Source of the DNA: Chromera velia
Taxonomy: Eukaryota; Sar; Chromeraceae
NCBI GenBank assembly: GCA_018398765.1
Contig: JAHBMJ010000918.1
Span: forward strand, 1-37,303
Length of the DNA stretch: 37,303 bases
Direction: 5' to 3'
Part shown: in pieces, positions 1 through 8,539 of the stretch
Position numbering within the stretch: position 1 is the stretch's first letter
How the letters are laid out: each line of letters starts with the position of its first letter
Notes under the pieces: model-generated
Told to the model about the DNA's origin: nothing
What the model saw: only the letters and a program-made list of their open reading frames with translations
Database searches by the model: none
Translations under genes and position numbers: made by a program

Positions 1-56
1 CCCGCAAACCCTGTCAGGGCTAGTCAGGGCGTTCTTTCGGTGAGGGTGGGGGGGGC

Positions 57-587
57 TCACACTCACTCACTCACTCATTCACTCACTCACTCATTCACTC
101 ACTCACTCACACTCTCACTCTCACTCTCACTCTCACTCATTCACTCACTCACTCACTCACTCTTACTCTCACTCTCATTCTCACTCACACTCTCACTCAC
201 TCTCAATTACTCACACACTCACTCACTCACTCACTCTAACTCACTCACCCTAACTTACTCACCTAGCTCACTCACCCTAACTCACTCACTCAGTCACTCA
301 CTCACTCTCTCACTCATTCATTCACTCACTCACTCTCTCACTCTCATTCACTCTCACTCACTCAAACTCACTCTTTCTCCACCACCCCCCAGACAGACAG
401 ACAGACAGACAATATGTTTTTTCTTCTTCTCCCTCCTTTTCTTTATGAACACAACAGACAGACAGACAGACAGACAGACAAATCGAGAGACAGGCGGACG
501 GGGCGGATGGACGGACAGACAGACAGACAGACAGGCAGACAGACAATATATTTCTTCTTCTTCTCCCTCCTTTTCTTCATGAACACA

Positions 588-621
<34 letters not shown>

Positions 622-1085
622 CGACAGACCTCACCCACTCGCTCTCATTCACTCTCACTCAGTCACTCACTCACTCTCTCACTCACTCACTCACTTACTC
701 ACTCGATCAGTCACTCTCTCTTTCACTCACTCACTCACTCACTCACTCATTGACTCTCACCCTCACTCTCACACTCACTCGCTCTCACTTACTCCAACTC
801 ATTCTTTCTCACACACTCACTCACTCACTCACTCACACTCACTCACTCACTCCCTCTCACTCACTCATTCATTGTCATTGAAATTTCACTCTCTCTCACT
901 CTCACTCACGCACTCTCACTTACTCACTCACTCACTCAGTTACTCATTCACTCACTCACTCCAACTCACTCGCTCTCACCCGCTCTGACCCACTCTCATT
1001 CACTCTCACTCACTCACTCACTCGCTCACTCACTCGCTCTCATTCAGTTTCACTCAGTCACTCACTCACTCATTCACTCACTCTC
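57..1085. repeat. CACT-type microsatellite with embedded CAGA blocks
   Basis: About 1 kb of degenerate tandem ACTC/CACT tetranucleotides. Two CAGA-rich blocks sit near 391-410 and 455-620, each next to a duplicated pyrimidine-rich stretch ending in ATGAACACAACAGACAGACA. The open frames here are Ser/His/Leu-rich or Cys/Leu/Ser-rich translations of the repeat, not genes. The same CACT repeat reappears inside the intron at 6724-6998. Confidence 0.95.
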
Positions 1086-1092
1086 ACATCAG

Positions 1093-1259
1093 CTCGCTGC
1101 TCACGTTTTTGAGAAGAATGCAGAAGAGAGAGAGGGGGAACGGGGGGAGAAAGAGGTCGAAGAGATGGAAGACGTCACAGCCACCCCCTTGTCGCATTTC
1201 CTTACTTCCCTTCAAGTTGGAGGGGTGACTGGGGGGGTCATTGTTCTTTCCTGTTTCTC
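1093..1259 (+). CDS. Possible internal exon of an unrecognised gene
   Basis: A 55-codon open frame is bracketed by an acceptor (CATCAG before 1093) and a donor (GTAGGC from 1260), and is unlike the repeats on both sides. It encodes an acidic, Glu/Lys-rich first half followed by a hydrophobic segment ending HFLTSLQVGGVTGGVIVLSC, which could start a membrane helix. A short acidic stretch followed by an FLTSL-type helix is loosely like the N-terminus of OSCA/TMEM63 (CSC1) channels, but this is too little sequence to name a family. No partner exon is visible: the upstream side is microsatellite and the downstream side is satellite. It may be a remnant. Confidence 0.3.
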
Positions 1260-1326
1260 GTAGGCAGCCACTTGTCGCTTCAGGGTTGGGAAAAAGTTAG
1301 GGAAGCACGCTGAAAGTCACCATGTA

Positions 1327-1943
1327 GTTGGGTTTACTATGTACAAGTGGCCTAGCTTTATACCTAAGAAAATAAATATTCATAACTTTTGAATTACAAT
1401 GAGTTAGAAGCTGAAATTCAAGCTGTAAAGCCTTCTAATATTAACCTATCACTACACTGAAATGCTTTTTTAATTTAGAAAAAAAAAGTGCAAAAATAAA
1501 AAATATTTTTTCAGAGTAGGAATGCCGTTAGGCTTGCTAATAATATATGTTTATGCATAAGTGACTAAACTTTATATCCATGCAAGAAAATAAATATTCA
1601 TAACTTTTGAATTACAATGAATTAGAAACTGAAATTCAAGCTGTAAAGCCTTCTAATATAGACGTATCACTACATTAAAATGTTTTTTTAATTTAGAGAA
1701 AAAATGTACAAAAATGAAAAACTTTTTTAAGAGTAGAAATGCAGTTAGGTTTACTATGCATAAGTGACCAAACTTTATATCCAAGAAAATAAATATTTAT
1801 AACTTTTAAATTACAATGAGTTAGAAGCTGAAATTGAAGCTGTAAAGCCTTCTAATATAAACGTATCACTACATTGAAATGTTTTTTTAATTTAGAGAAA
1901 AAATATGCAAAAATGAAAAATATTTTTTCAGAGTAGAAATGCA
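1327..1943. repeat. AT-rich satellite, copies 1-3 (about 200 bp unit)
   Basis: Three head-to-tail units start at 1327, 1527 and 1744. Each begins with a GTTAGGTTTACTATGCATAAG-like sequence, then AAGAAAATAAATATTCATAA, then a segment containing GAAATTCAAGCTGTAAAGCC, and ends near TTTCAGAGTAGAAATGCA. Unit 2 has a 17-bp insertion. Units are about 85-95% alike by eye. Unit 3 is cut off at 1943 by the RT element, and the array resumes at 3816. Confidence 0.93.
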
Positions 1944-3203
1944 CGACATGAGTTTGGAATGGGGATTCTCTGGCCAAAGAGGAAGTCTTGGGGGTCCGAT
2001 GGTTTGGTTATGGGCGGGTAGGATGCATTGAAATTCAAACAGTTGGTTTCATATGCAAAGCACTGTTGGAAGGGGGTCTTTTCTTTTTTTTACAAGGTTC
2101 TTTACCGACTCTTGAAATTTTTTGTACCACATTGTGATTTAAATTCTGTTTTCCAGTTTCAAGAAATGTTGGGTGACTTCAATGTTGGGTTCAGACGGGT
2201 TGCAGACAGGGCGTCATCTATGTGTGCCCTACCGAGCTGGCTGATAGGTTTGGTTGCAATTGCAGTGGATGACATCAAAGCGTATTTTCCGTCTTTACCC
2301 CGAGCCGACTTTTTGTCTTCTCTCGATGCTTTAGTTTGTTTTCTTTCTTCTTCTTCCAGGCATCGTTTTGCTGTGTTGAGAAAGGGGAGATATGTTTTCA
2401 TGAAGAGTGCGGGCCCTGCTGTTGGGGAGGTATGGCTCACAAGGTGTGTGAAGAAGAAACAAGAGGTTTTTCTCTCCACACACGCAAATCATGCACATAC
2501 CACCTATGTTCCGTTGAGTTTGTTGTGTGATTTAATTAGAGTTAACTTTAATTCAAATACTATCCAAGTGTTGGGAGAGAGGGTTACTCAGGTGGAGGGA
2601 TTCCCGCAAGGGAGTCTGTGTTCACCCGGGGGCGCGCGTTTTTATGCTGCATGGAAAGAATATCAGAAAGCACTTTTCGTGAATGTCACTTTATGACAGT
2701 CCTCTAAGTGGTTCATGAGGCGCTACATGGACGATCGGACGTTGATGGCTCGTTTTGTTGCTCCCAATTTTCTTGAAAACGATCCTTTTATGCTTTCACT
2801 ACAGCGCTATGATTTCTACCATGGTACATGTATTTTGGAGAGACACTGTGGGAAGGAGGTTTTAGGTCTCCCTCTCTTCACTCTCGAGAGTGTCCCAGAA
2901 GTTGTTTTGTTCTCTCCAAAGAATCCGAATAGATCTGTTTTCTCCCCTTTCGTTGATGGGTCCTTGGAAACTACACATGGGAGTGACCTGTCGTTACATT
3001 CTTTTGTTTATTTGCGTCCCCGTTTTATTTATGGGAATGCATGTGTGATCAGCCGCTCTGCACGTTTAGGTCTGATACGTAGTCACGTTACAAGAATGCT
3101 TTTATCCGCAAATCTGCCCACCTGTTTGATAGTAAGGGAGTTGTCATTAATGTTTATTGAATTTCTATCTTTGCGATGGCTTTTTAATTTTCTCAAGCCT
3201 TAG
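1944..3203 (+). pseudogene. Reverse transcriptase, decayed copy 1
   Basis: One frame covers the whole span. It carries RT motif A (VDDIKAYFPSLPR, about 2265-2305), motif B (GFPQGSLCSPGGARFYAAW, about 2598-2655) and motif C (YMDDR, about 2724-2738). It aligns throughout with the copy at 8540-9957, including the N-terminal KRKSWG block and the C-terminal ELxLMFIEFLSLRW region. The frame is broken by TAG at 2019-2021 and TGA at 2694-2696, and ends at TAG 3201-3203. Weak similarity to copy 2 seems to continue for ~25 codons past that last TAG. Motif A resembles retron/group II-type RTs, while motif C is YMDD rather than YADD. I cannot place it in a named clade. No endonuclease, integrase or RNase H is visible. 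Confidence 0.85.
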
Positions 3204-3397
3204 GAACAATATTTGTGTATTTTGGTCCGTACAGCCAGCACGGATCTGATTGAAGGATGGTTAAATGAGGTTGCATTTCTGGAGCAATTTAGACCAACGA
3301 TGTATTAAATATGTTTACATTTGTATCTTCCTTATTTCGATTCTTTTTGTCCTATTAATTTTTGATCAAACGTTTCTTTTACTTAGCATACAGAGCC

Positions 3398-3449
3398 AGA
3401 AGCAATAGAAAAAAAGACAGTGGCGAGACCGAAGGGGGGGGTCGCGCGT
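3398..3449 (+). other. Conserved 3' box of the RT element, copy 1
   Basis: A block running from AGAAGCAATAG to a G7 run and GTCGCGCG matches 10039-10089 downstream of the second RT copy (AAGCGATAGAC, AAAAGACAG, GGGGGGTCGCGCG). The surrounding 3' sequence has diverged, so this block looks selectively kept. It could be a template-recognition or 3'-end RNA structure of the element. Confidence 0.55.
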
Positions 3450-3815
3450 GATGTTGTGTGTTGGAATTGCAGTTGCTTGTCTGGCATGTCAGGATTAAGA
3501 GTGTGCGCATTGATACTACGGCTTGTGCCAGGACAATTTTAAATTGTGCGCGCGACCGATCGTTTATGGGGTGGTGTTTGAGCCATGCCGAGATTTATTG
3601 ATTTTTTGTGCCGTACGTGTATTTGGTATCGAATTGGCATGTGTTCGTCTATCTATACATGTGTACTGAGATACAGGCATGTGATCTCAAGATTTCAAGT
3701 AGAAGGACTGCTTTTCCACTGAACACAGTGCTGCCGCCTACTAGCACAGTGCAGAGACGGTTAGGACATATATTACAGCTGTCTAAAGTAACGTGTATTC
3801 TAAGGTAACACTAAT
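3450..3815. other. 3' tail of RT copy 1, no gene
   Basis: No supported coding sequence. A G/C-alternating stretch (AATTTTAAATTGTGCGCGCGACC) lies near 3536-3558. The short open frame at 3608-3808 has no recognisable features and is probably chance. The tail ends GGTAACACTAAT at the TGCA junction. Confidence 0.5.
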
Positions 3816-4345
3816 TGCAGTTAGGTTTACTATGCATAAGTGACCAAACTTTATACCTAAGAAAATAAATATTCATAACTTTTGAATTGTAATGAGTTCG
3901 AAGCTGAAATTCAAGCTGTAAAGCCTTTTAATATAGACGTATTACTACATTGAAATATTTTTTTAATTTAGAGAAAAAATGTGTAAAAATGAAAAATATT
4001 TTTTCAGAGTAGAAATACAGTTAGGTTTACTATGTATAAGTGACCAAACTTTATACCCAAGAAAATAAATATTCATAACTTTTGAATTACAATGAGTTAG
4101 AAGCTGAAATTGAAGCTGTAAAGCCTTCTAATATAAACGTATCACTACATTGAAATGCCTTTTCAATTTAGAGAAAAAATATGCAAAAATGAAAACTATT
4201 TTTTTAGAGTAGAAATGCTGTTAGGTTTGCTATGAATAAGTAACCAAACTTTATACTTAAGAAAATAAATATTCATAACTTTTGAATTACAATGAAGTAG
4301 AAGCTGAAATTCAAGCTGTAAAGCCTTCTAATGTACACCTATCTC
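3816..4345. repeat. AT-rich satellite, copies 4-6
   Basis: The array resumes with TGCA at 3816. Unit boundaries lie at 3820, 4020 and 4220, giving an exact 200-bp period. The last unit is partial and loses similarity near 4345. Copies 4-6 match copies 1-3 base for base over most of their length. The end of the minus-strand gene at 4311-7582 runs into this last unit. Confidence 0.93.
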
Positions 4346-7300
4346 CACGTGTTGATAAAAAAACGGATCTATGGTTGTTCTTCTCTATAGGTTCTCTCGC
4401 TTTCAACTTCTGCATGCTTAGATTCCCTCGCTAAATGCATGTTGAACGAAGACCTTCCCTAGCTCCCCTTTCCCTCGCTTTCCCTACCCGCAATCCAATC
4501 ATTCTACGGCCACCTTGCAGAGCCGTAAAATCAAGAATCATTCTTGAACCTCCTTTGGTCGGCTCTATGTCTACTGGGAGCAGGTGCACAACAACTGCCG
4601 GGCTGGTTTTGGAAGTCTGAGCCCCTCCTTTGATCATCACGAGTTTGGCGTTTTTGTATGTACTTTCTCCCGAGAGGCCACGGCCGTAGAGAGAAAGAAT
4701 CACCCAGTATCCCTCAAGAGGGACTCGTTTGGGAAAATATCGCTTCGGGTCTGTTTTTCTTTCGTCACTGATTGTGACTACTGAGCCTCGTTTGTATTCG
4801 AAGCTCACATGGATCGGAATCAAAGGTGGGGGTGGGTTGTTTGAGTTTGAAGGGGCGAGGGACTTCAAAGGCGAAATCCATCTCCCGAAATGCGACTGCC
4901 CTGCCCGCTCTCCCTCATGGCTCCCTCCACCTTTGTCCTTCAGCACAGACTGTTCTGTCTCGGTGAAGCGTAAGAGCAACTCCACCGCCTCTTCTTGAGA
5001 TTCTGTCTCCCCAATCTTATCGAAGGCGTCAAGGTACTGCTTCAGGGGGCCTGACATTTTTTCATCCAGCTCAACTGCTGCCACCGCCCCATCCTCTTTC
5101 TTCTTGAGGTGCAGGTTTTCTTGTATTGCAAGCTCTGCCTCCCTGTCCAGGGCTGTTTCTACTTCAATTTCTGTGGGGTCTTTTTCGGGTACAACCTCTA
5201 TGTCTGCAACATCTTCGCCAGATGACATGAAGAACGCATGGCGATCTATTTCTTCAACATATGCCTTGAGGGATTCTTCGAGGTACTTCACTGATGTCAT
5301 CGACTCTAGGGGACATGAACCTTCGACGGCATCATCTGATTCCTCGTCAAGCTCTTCTTAGTTGGGAGCAGAATCGTTTTTTTAATTGGGGGAAGAATTG
5401 TTAGTCATGTTGGCTGCGGCTGCGTTAGAGGCGGCACTGTCCCCGTCGCCGCCCCCGTTTCTCTTCTTCTCCAGCCTCTGGAGGGTGCTGGACATTTCAG
5501 ATCGGAACAGCTCACTGAGATGCTTTGGAGAGAAAATGGGTTGAGAAATGAACGGAGAAAGAGGGATTTGCAGTTTTTTTAGAACACGGCCAACCCCGTT
5601 TGTGTTCCACTGATTGATGTGGTAGACAAGCCGCGCATCATCAAGAAATGTGGGAAGCTTCTTCGTCCCCCTTCTATCGATTGCCACCTCACCATACCCT
5701 GAAGCTCCCTTCACTGCAGTCATTCCGACTTAGGAGCTCGGCCCCGGCATATTTGCTCTCACTACAGCTAGTTTGGGGTTAGCTTCTTCTTTGAATGCCT
5801 TTTTTCTCTACAGATCTAGGTACTCCATTGCAGTAAACTCCCTAGAAGGAGAGAAGATGCGGACGGCACCATGGTGGTGCTCGATTGGGGAGTTGTTTTC
5901 CTTTGTGGGTATGGACACCTGAGGGAAGGTCAAGGTGGAACCGATCTAAGATGAGTGCTGGTTTCTGCGAGTGACAGGGGCAAGGCCATTTATGGAGGCT
6001 AGGATGCCTCCAGCCATCTAGCACCCCCGAGTGTTCTGCAGTGGTGCGTCTTCTGACTCTTTGTCAAGGACGGAGTTTGAAAAGCAGATGTGATAAATCA
6101 CACGGAGGGCAACTTGGACTAAAACCAGTCCAACCTTCATGAAGGGATAGGTGTTATGTGTGCTCACCCCCTTGAGGGCTTTGGGGCTGGAGAAGAACCA
6201 GGTGGTGAAATCGGAAGTGAAATCTTTGGGTCTCCAAGTGCAGACCTAAATGCATTCGAGATCAACTTTGGGGAGAAGCCCTGCATTTATAGGAAACGGT
6301 CCAATGGACAAGAGGCTTGATCCTAGAACCACTGACTTGTACGTGTTTTTTGATGAGTGTGGGGTGCACCCTGAGCCTGTCCATGTCTGCTTGCCTTCAA
6401 GGCGCAGACAGATCTGTTTGACAATCCATGGAGCCATGATTGTATCTCCATCAGCCATAACATTGAGGAGCACATGATTCGACTTGAGGATAACAGTTAC
6501 TGTAAGGCAGTCATCTCAGAATTTTCCTCCATCATTCAGGAGAGGGTCTTTGTAGAGGAGGGCTCTGATTGGGAAAGTCGTGTAGGGAACGTCGTGCAGC
6601 ATGATCAAACATGTGGTGATGTACTCTACAATCTCCCCCTCAGGTAGGGGGGCCTCCAGAGGCTTGTACGATTCCCCCGACATGTAAGCCTTCTCCCCAA
6701 CTCTCCCAATCCATACGTCAAGCCTGCATTGCCAAGCAGATTGTATTAATAGAGCATTCATGGAGTCAGTCATGCGGTCACTCACTTACTCACTCACTCA
6801 CTCACTCACTTACTCACTTACTCACTCACTCATGCAGTCACATGCTTACTCACACAGTCCTTCACTCACTCACTCACTCCCTCCCTCACTCACTTACTGA
6901 CTCATTGACTCATTGACTCACTCACTCACTCATGTACCGGCCCACCCACCGACTCCTAGCACCGACTCATTCATTCACACACTCACTCAGTCACTGACCT
7001 GGAGTGGTACAACACCGCCGGATTGTTCTTGGAGGCATTGAGATGGCAGGTCAGTCTATGTTTTCCGTCTGGTCGGATGGGTGGGGGGGCCCGGCGGATG
7101 CCTGCTTCAAACCGCGTCTTTATGGTCTGTTTGCTTGTGTCAAAAAGATTGTGGTCTCCGAGGTCTGCAGCGGCTCTTTGCCTCTAAAACCAGCGCTCAG
7201 AAATCCCCACCAAGTTTTCGCAGAGAGAGACATGCACCTCATATCCATGAATGCAGAGTCTGTGCAAGAAAGCACTCCCACCCGGACCCAGAGATGCATT

Positions 7301-7582
7301 CTTCCACCCCATCATTCTGTTTGCCCAGGCGCGGATCAGATCAAAGATGGGGGCCCCCTCTAATTTTCCTTCCTCCAGTAGGGTAAAAAAGTTTTATAAG
7401 AATGTATGCTGGTCCAGGAACCTCATCACCCGTGCGCTTCTCTTTTACCCCTCCATCTGTCCTTTAATGTCTTTGACTTCTTTCAGAATGCGATCCCACT
7501 CTCCCTCCTGCAGCAAAGGATCCCAAAAAAATGTCTTCTTCCTACTTAGACACCATGGATGTTCCCGATCTGACCCCGTCAT
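4311..7582 (-). CDS. Large unrecognised protein, open only if TAA/TAG are sense
   Basis: Starts at ATG 7582-7580. The first exon ends at 6999; a 275-nt intron (6998-6724, GTCAGT...TGCAG) joins in phase (AG|G) to a second exon running to TGA 4313-4311: 999 codons in all. The frame crosses TAA at 7445, 7394, 5730, 5382 and 5358, and TAG at 7184, 6246, 6018, 5946, 5808 and 4431 (lowest coordinate of each codon), with no frameshift. About 22 CAA/CAG codons also occur, so TAA/TAG would be about a third of glutamines. One TGA (6516-6518) also interrupts. The protein reads as ordinary globular sequence (e.g. NFFTLLEEGKLEGAPIFDLI, VLLNVMADGDTIMAPWIVKQ), then a Ser/Asn/Gly-rich linker, an acidic Glu-rich stretch near residue 670 and a mixed C-terminus. 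I recognise no family. The last ~15 codons lie in satellite, so the true end may be lost. Under the standard code this is a pseudogene. Confidence 0.7.
6724..6998 (-). other. Intron of the large gene, filled with CACT repeat
   Basis: Donor AG|GTCAGTGAC at 6998 and acceptor GGCAATGCAG|G at 6724. Removing it joins codon AG|G and restores one frame (…VLYHSR then LDVWIGR…). Most of it is (ACTC)n on the plus strand, which on the sense strand continues the GTGAGT-like donor as (GAGT)n. The donor and TGCAG acceptor match those of the host genes in this window. Confidence 0.7.
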
Positions 7583-7876
7583 ACTGTCAGGCAACTCACA
7601 CGACCGCCTAGGCAGTCGAGGGTGAATAAGTCGAAAGACTTATCCAGTGAGACTGCGCTCAGTATGATTCCCCCCCCGACCGATTTCCTTGAGTGTCCTT
7701 AAGGAACCCGATCAGGACAGCGACATTGCTAAGGAGCAGGACGAAGAGTTCGAACGTGCCTCAGAGGCGATCGATCCACAATGTGCAAGGTCGTTTTCTG
7801 TTGCTGTCTATATATGTGTCATTGCGTATTTTTGTACTGCACTAGCTTCCGCTACATGCAGCTTCTCTGAACTAAA
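7583..7876. promoter_or_regulatory. Divergent intergenic region between the two TAA/TAG genes
   Basis: 294 bp separate the start codons of the minus-strand gene (7582) and the plus-strand gene (7877), so both promoters should lie here. It contains a short inverted repeat (ATAAGTCGAAAGACTTAT, 7626-7643), which could be a binding site or hairpin. No TATA-type box is clear. Short open frames crossing it show no coding character. Confidence 0.4.
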
Positions 7877-8227
7877 ATGTCGACGGCAAGATTGAAAGAC
7901 ATCTTCAATCTCTTGGAGATAGAATGGAAAGATGTCGATGGAGAAGGTCACAAAGCAAAGAATCCTGAAGTTGGAGAGAATCTCCAGCAGCAAGTCAAGC
8001 CCCTCCATTATCGAAAGATGGGTGTGGAAAAGGGCTGTAACTTTCTCTTCAAGTAGTACTGCTTGCATGAACTGATAGCAGAAGGTGCCAATCTCTCCCT
8101 CATCCAAAGTCAGATTGCTCTGAAACAATACGAAAACGCCATAACAGAGATTATAAAATGCTACGGTCCGTCTTTTCTTCAAAAACTCACTTTATCCTGT
8201 GTTTTCTACCTGTTCCCCTCTCTTTGA
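7877..8227 (+). CDS. Small unrecognised protein with one in-frame TAG
   Basis: The frame starts at ATG 7877-7879 (preceded by ACTAAA) and runs 117 codons to TGA 8225-8227, crossing one TAG at 8054-8056 in the context CNFLFK[TAG]YCLHELIAE. Read as Gln this gives 116 residues. The N-terminus is charged (MSTARLKDIFNLLEIEWKD), followed by LQQQVKPLHYRK, then an amphipathic helical stretch (IQSQIALKQYENAITEII) and a hydrophobic C-terminus. Seven other glutamines use CAA/CAG. Upstream is its divergent partner. I recognise no family. The opposite strand also has an open frame (8182-7808), which I judge a shadow because the plus strand reads as more natural protein. Confidence 0.55.
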
Positions 8228-8335
8228 TTTCCGGGGAAGTTCATATGTCTCCTCCAAGCTTTCCTGCCGTCTTACCTTCGCACTGCTCTCTTCTTGTCTA
8301 TCAGCTCCATTCCATGCAGTACCACGCCTCCAGAT

Positions 8336-8404
8336 AGAAAGATAGATAAACCGATGGACGCCCAGATGGACAGAAAGACAGACAGACAGACAGACGGACG
8401 GATG

Positions 8405-8437
<33 letters not shown>

Positions 8438-8536
8438 GCAAAAAGATAGATAGATAGATAGATAGACAGATACTCTCTCCCCCCCCCTCCCTCCCTCCCT
8501 ATATGTCTGTGTATGTGTATGTGTATGTGTGTGTGT
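8336..8536. repeat. GACA/GATA, pyrimidine and GT microsatellites
   Basis: Mixed (GATA)n and (GACA)n at 8336-8468, a C/T-rich run, then (TG)n to the undetermined base at 8537. These abut the start of RT copy 2 and hide its 5' junction. Confidence 0.9.
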
Positions 8537-8539
8537 NTT

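Larger units (their letters stand above)
1944..3815 (+). mobile_element. Retroelement copy 1 inserted in the satellite
   Basis: A 1,872-bp insertion interrupts a satellite unit at a precise point. An intact unit reads GAGTAGAAATGCAGTTAGG. Upstream of the insertion is GAGTAGAAATGCA (ending 1943), and downstream the unit resumes with TGCAGTTAGG from 3816. TGCA is therefore present on both sides (1940-1943 and 3816-3819), as expected of a 4-bp target-site duplication. The insert carries a decayed RT frame and a ~600-bp 3' region. No terminal repeats, poly-A tail or endonuclease are seen. Homology to copy 2 starts almost at the 5' junction, so this copy may be 5'-truncated. Confidence 0.75.

Noticed and set aside
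40..881. Long frames rich in Ser/His/Leu or Cys/Leu/Ser in the first kilobase
   Set aside because: They are translations of CACT/CAGA microsatellite on both strands with no other protein character.
1..1085. Telomere at the window start
   Set aside because: The CACT repeat is too degenerate and the same repeat occurs internally (6781-6995); no known telomere motif.
1944..3203. TAA/TAG=Gln reading of RT copy 1
   Set aside because: Copy 1 also has TGA, and copy 2 has about 13 CAA/CAG and no TAA/TAG, so simple decay explains it.
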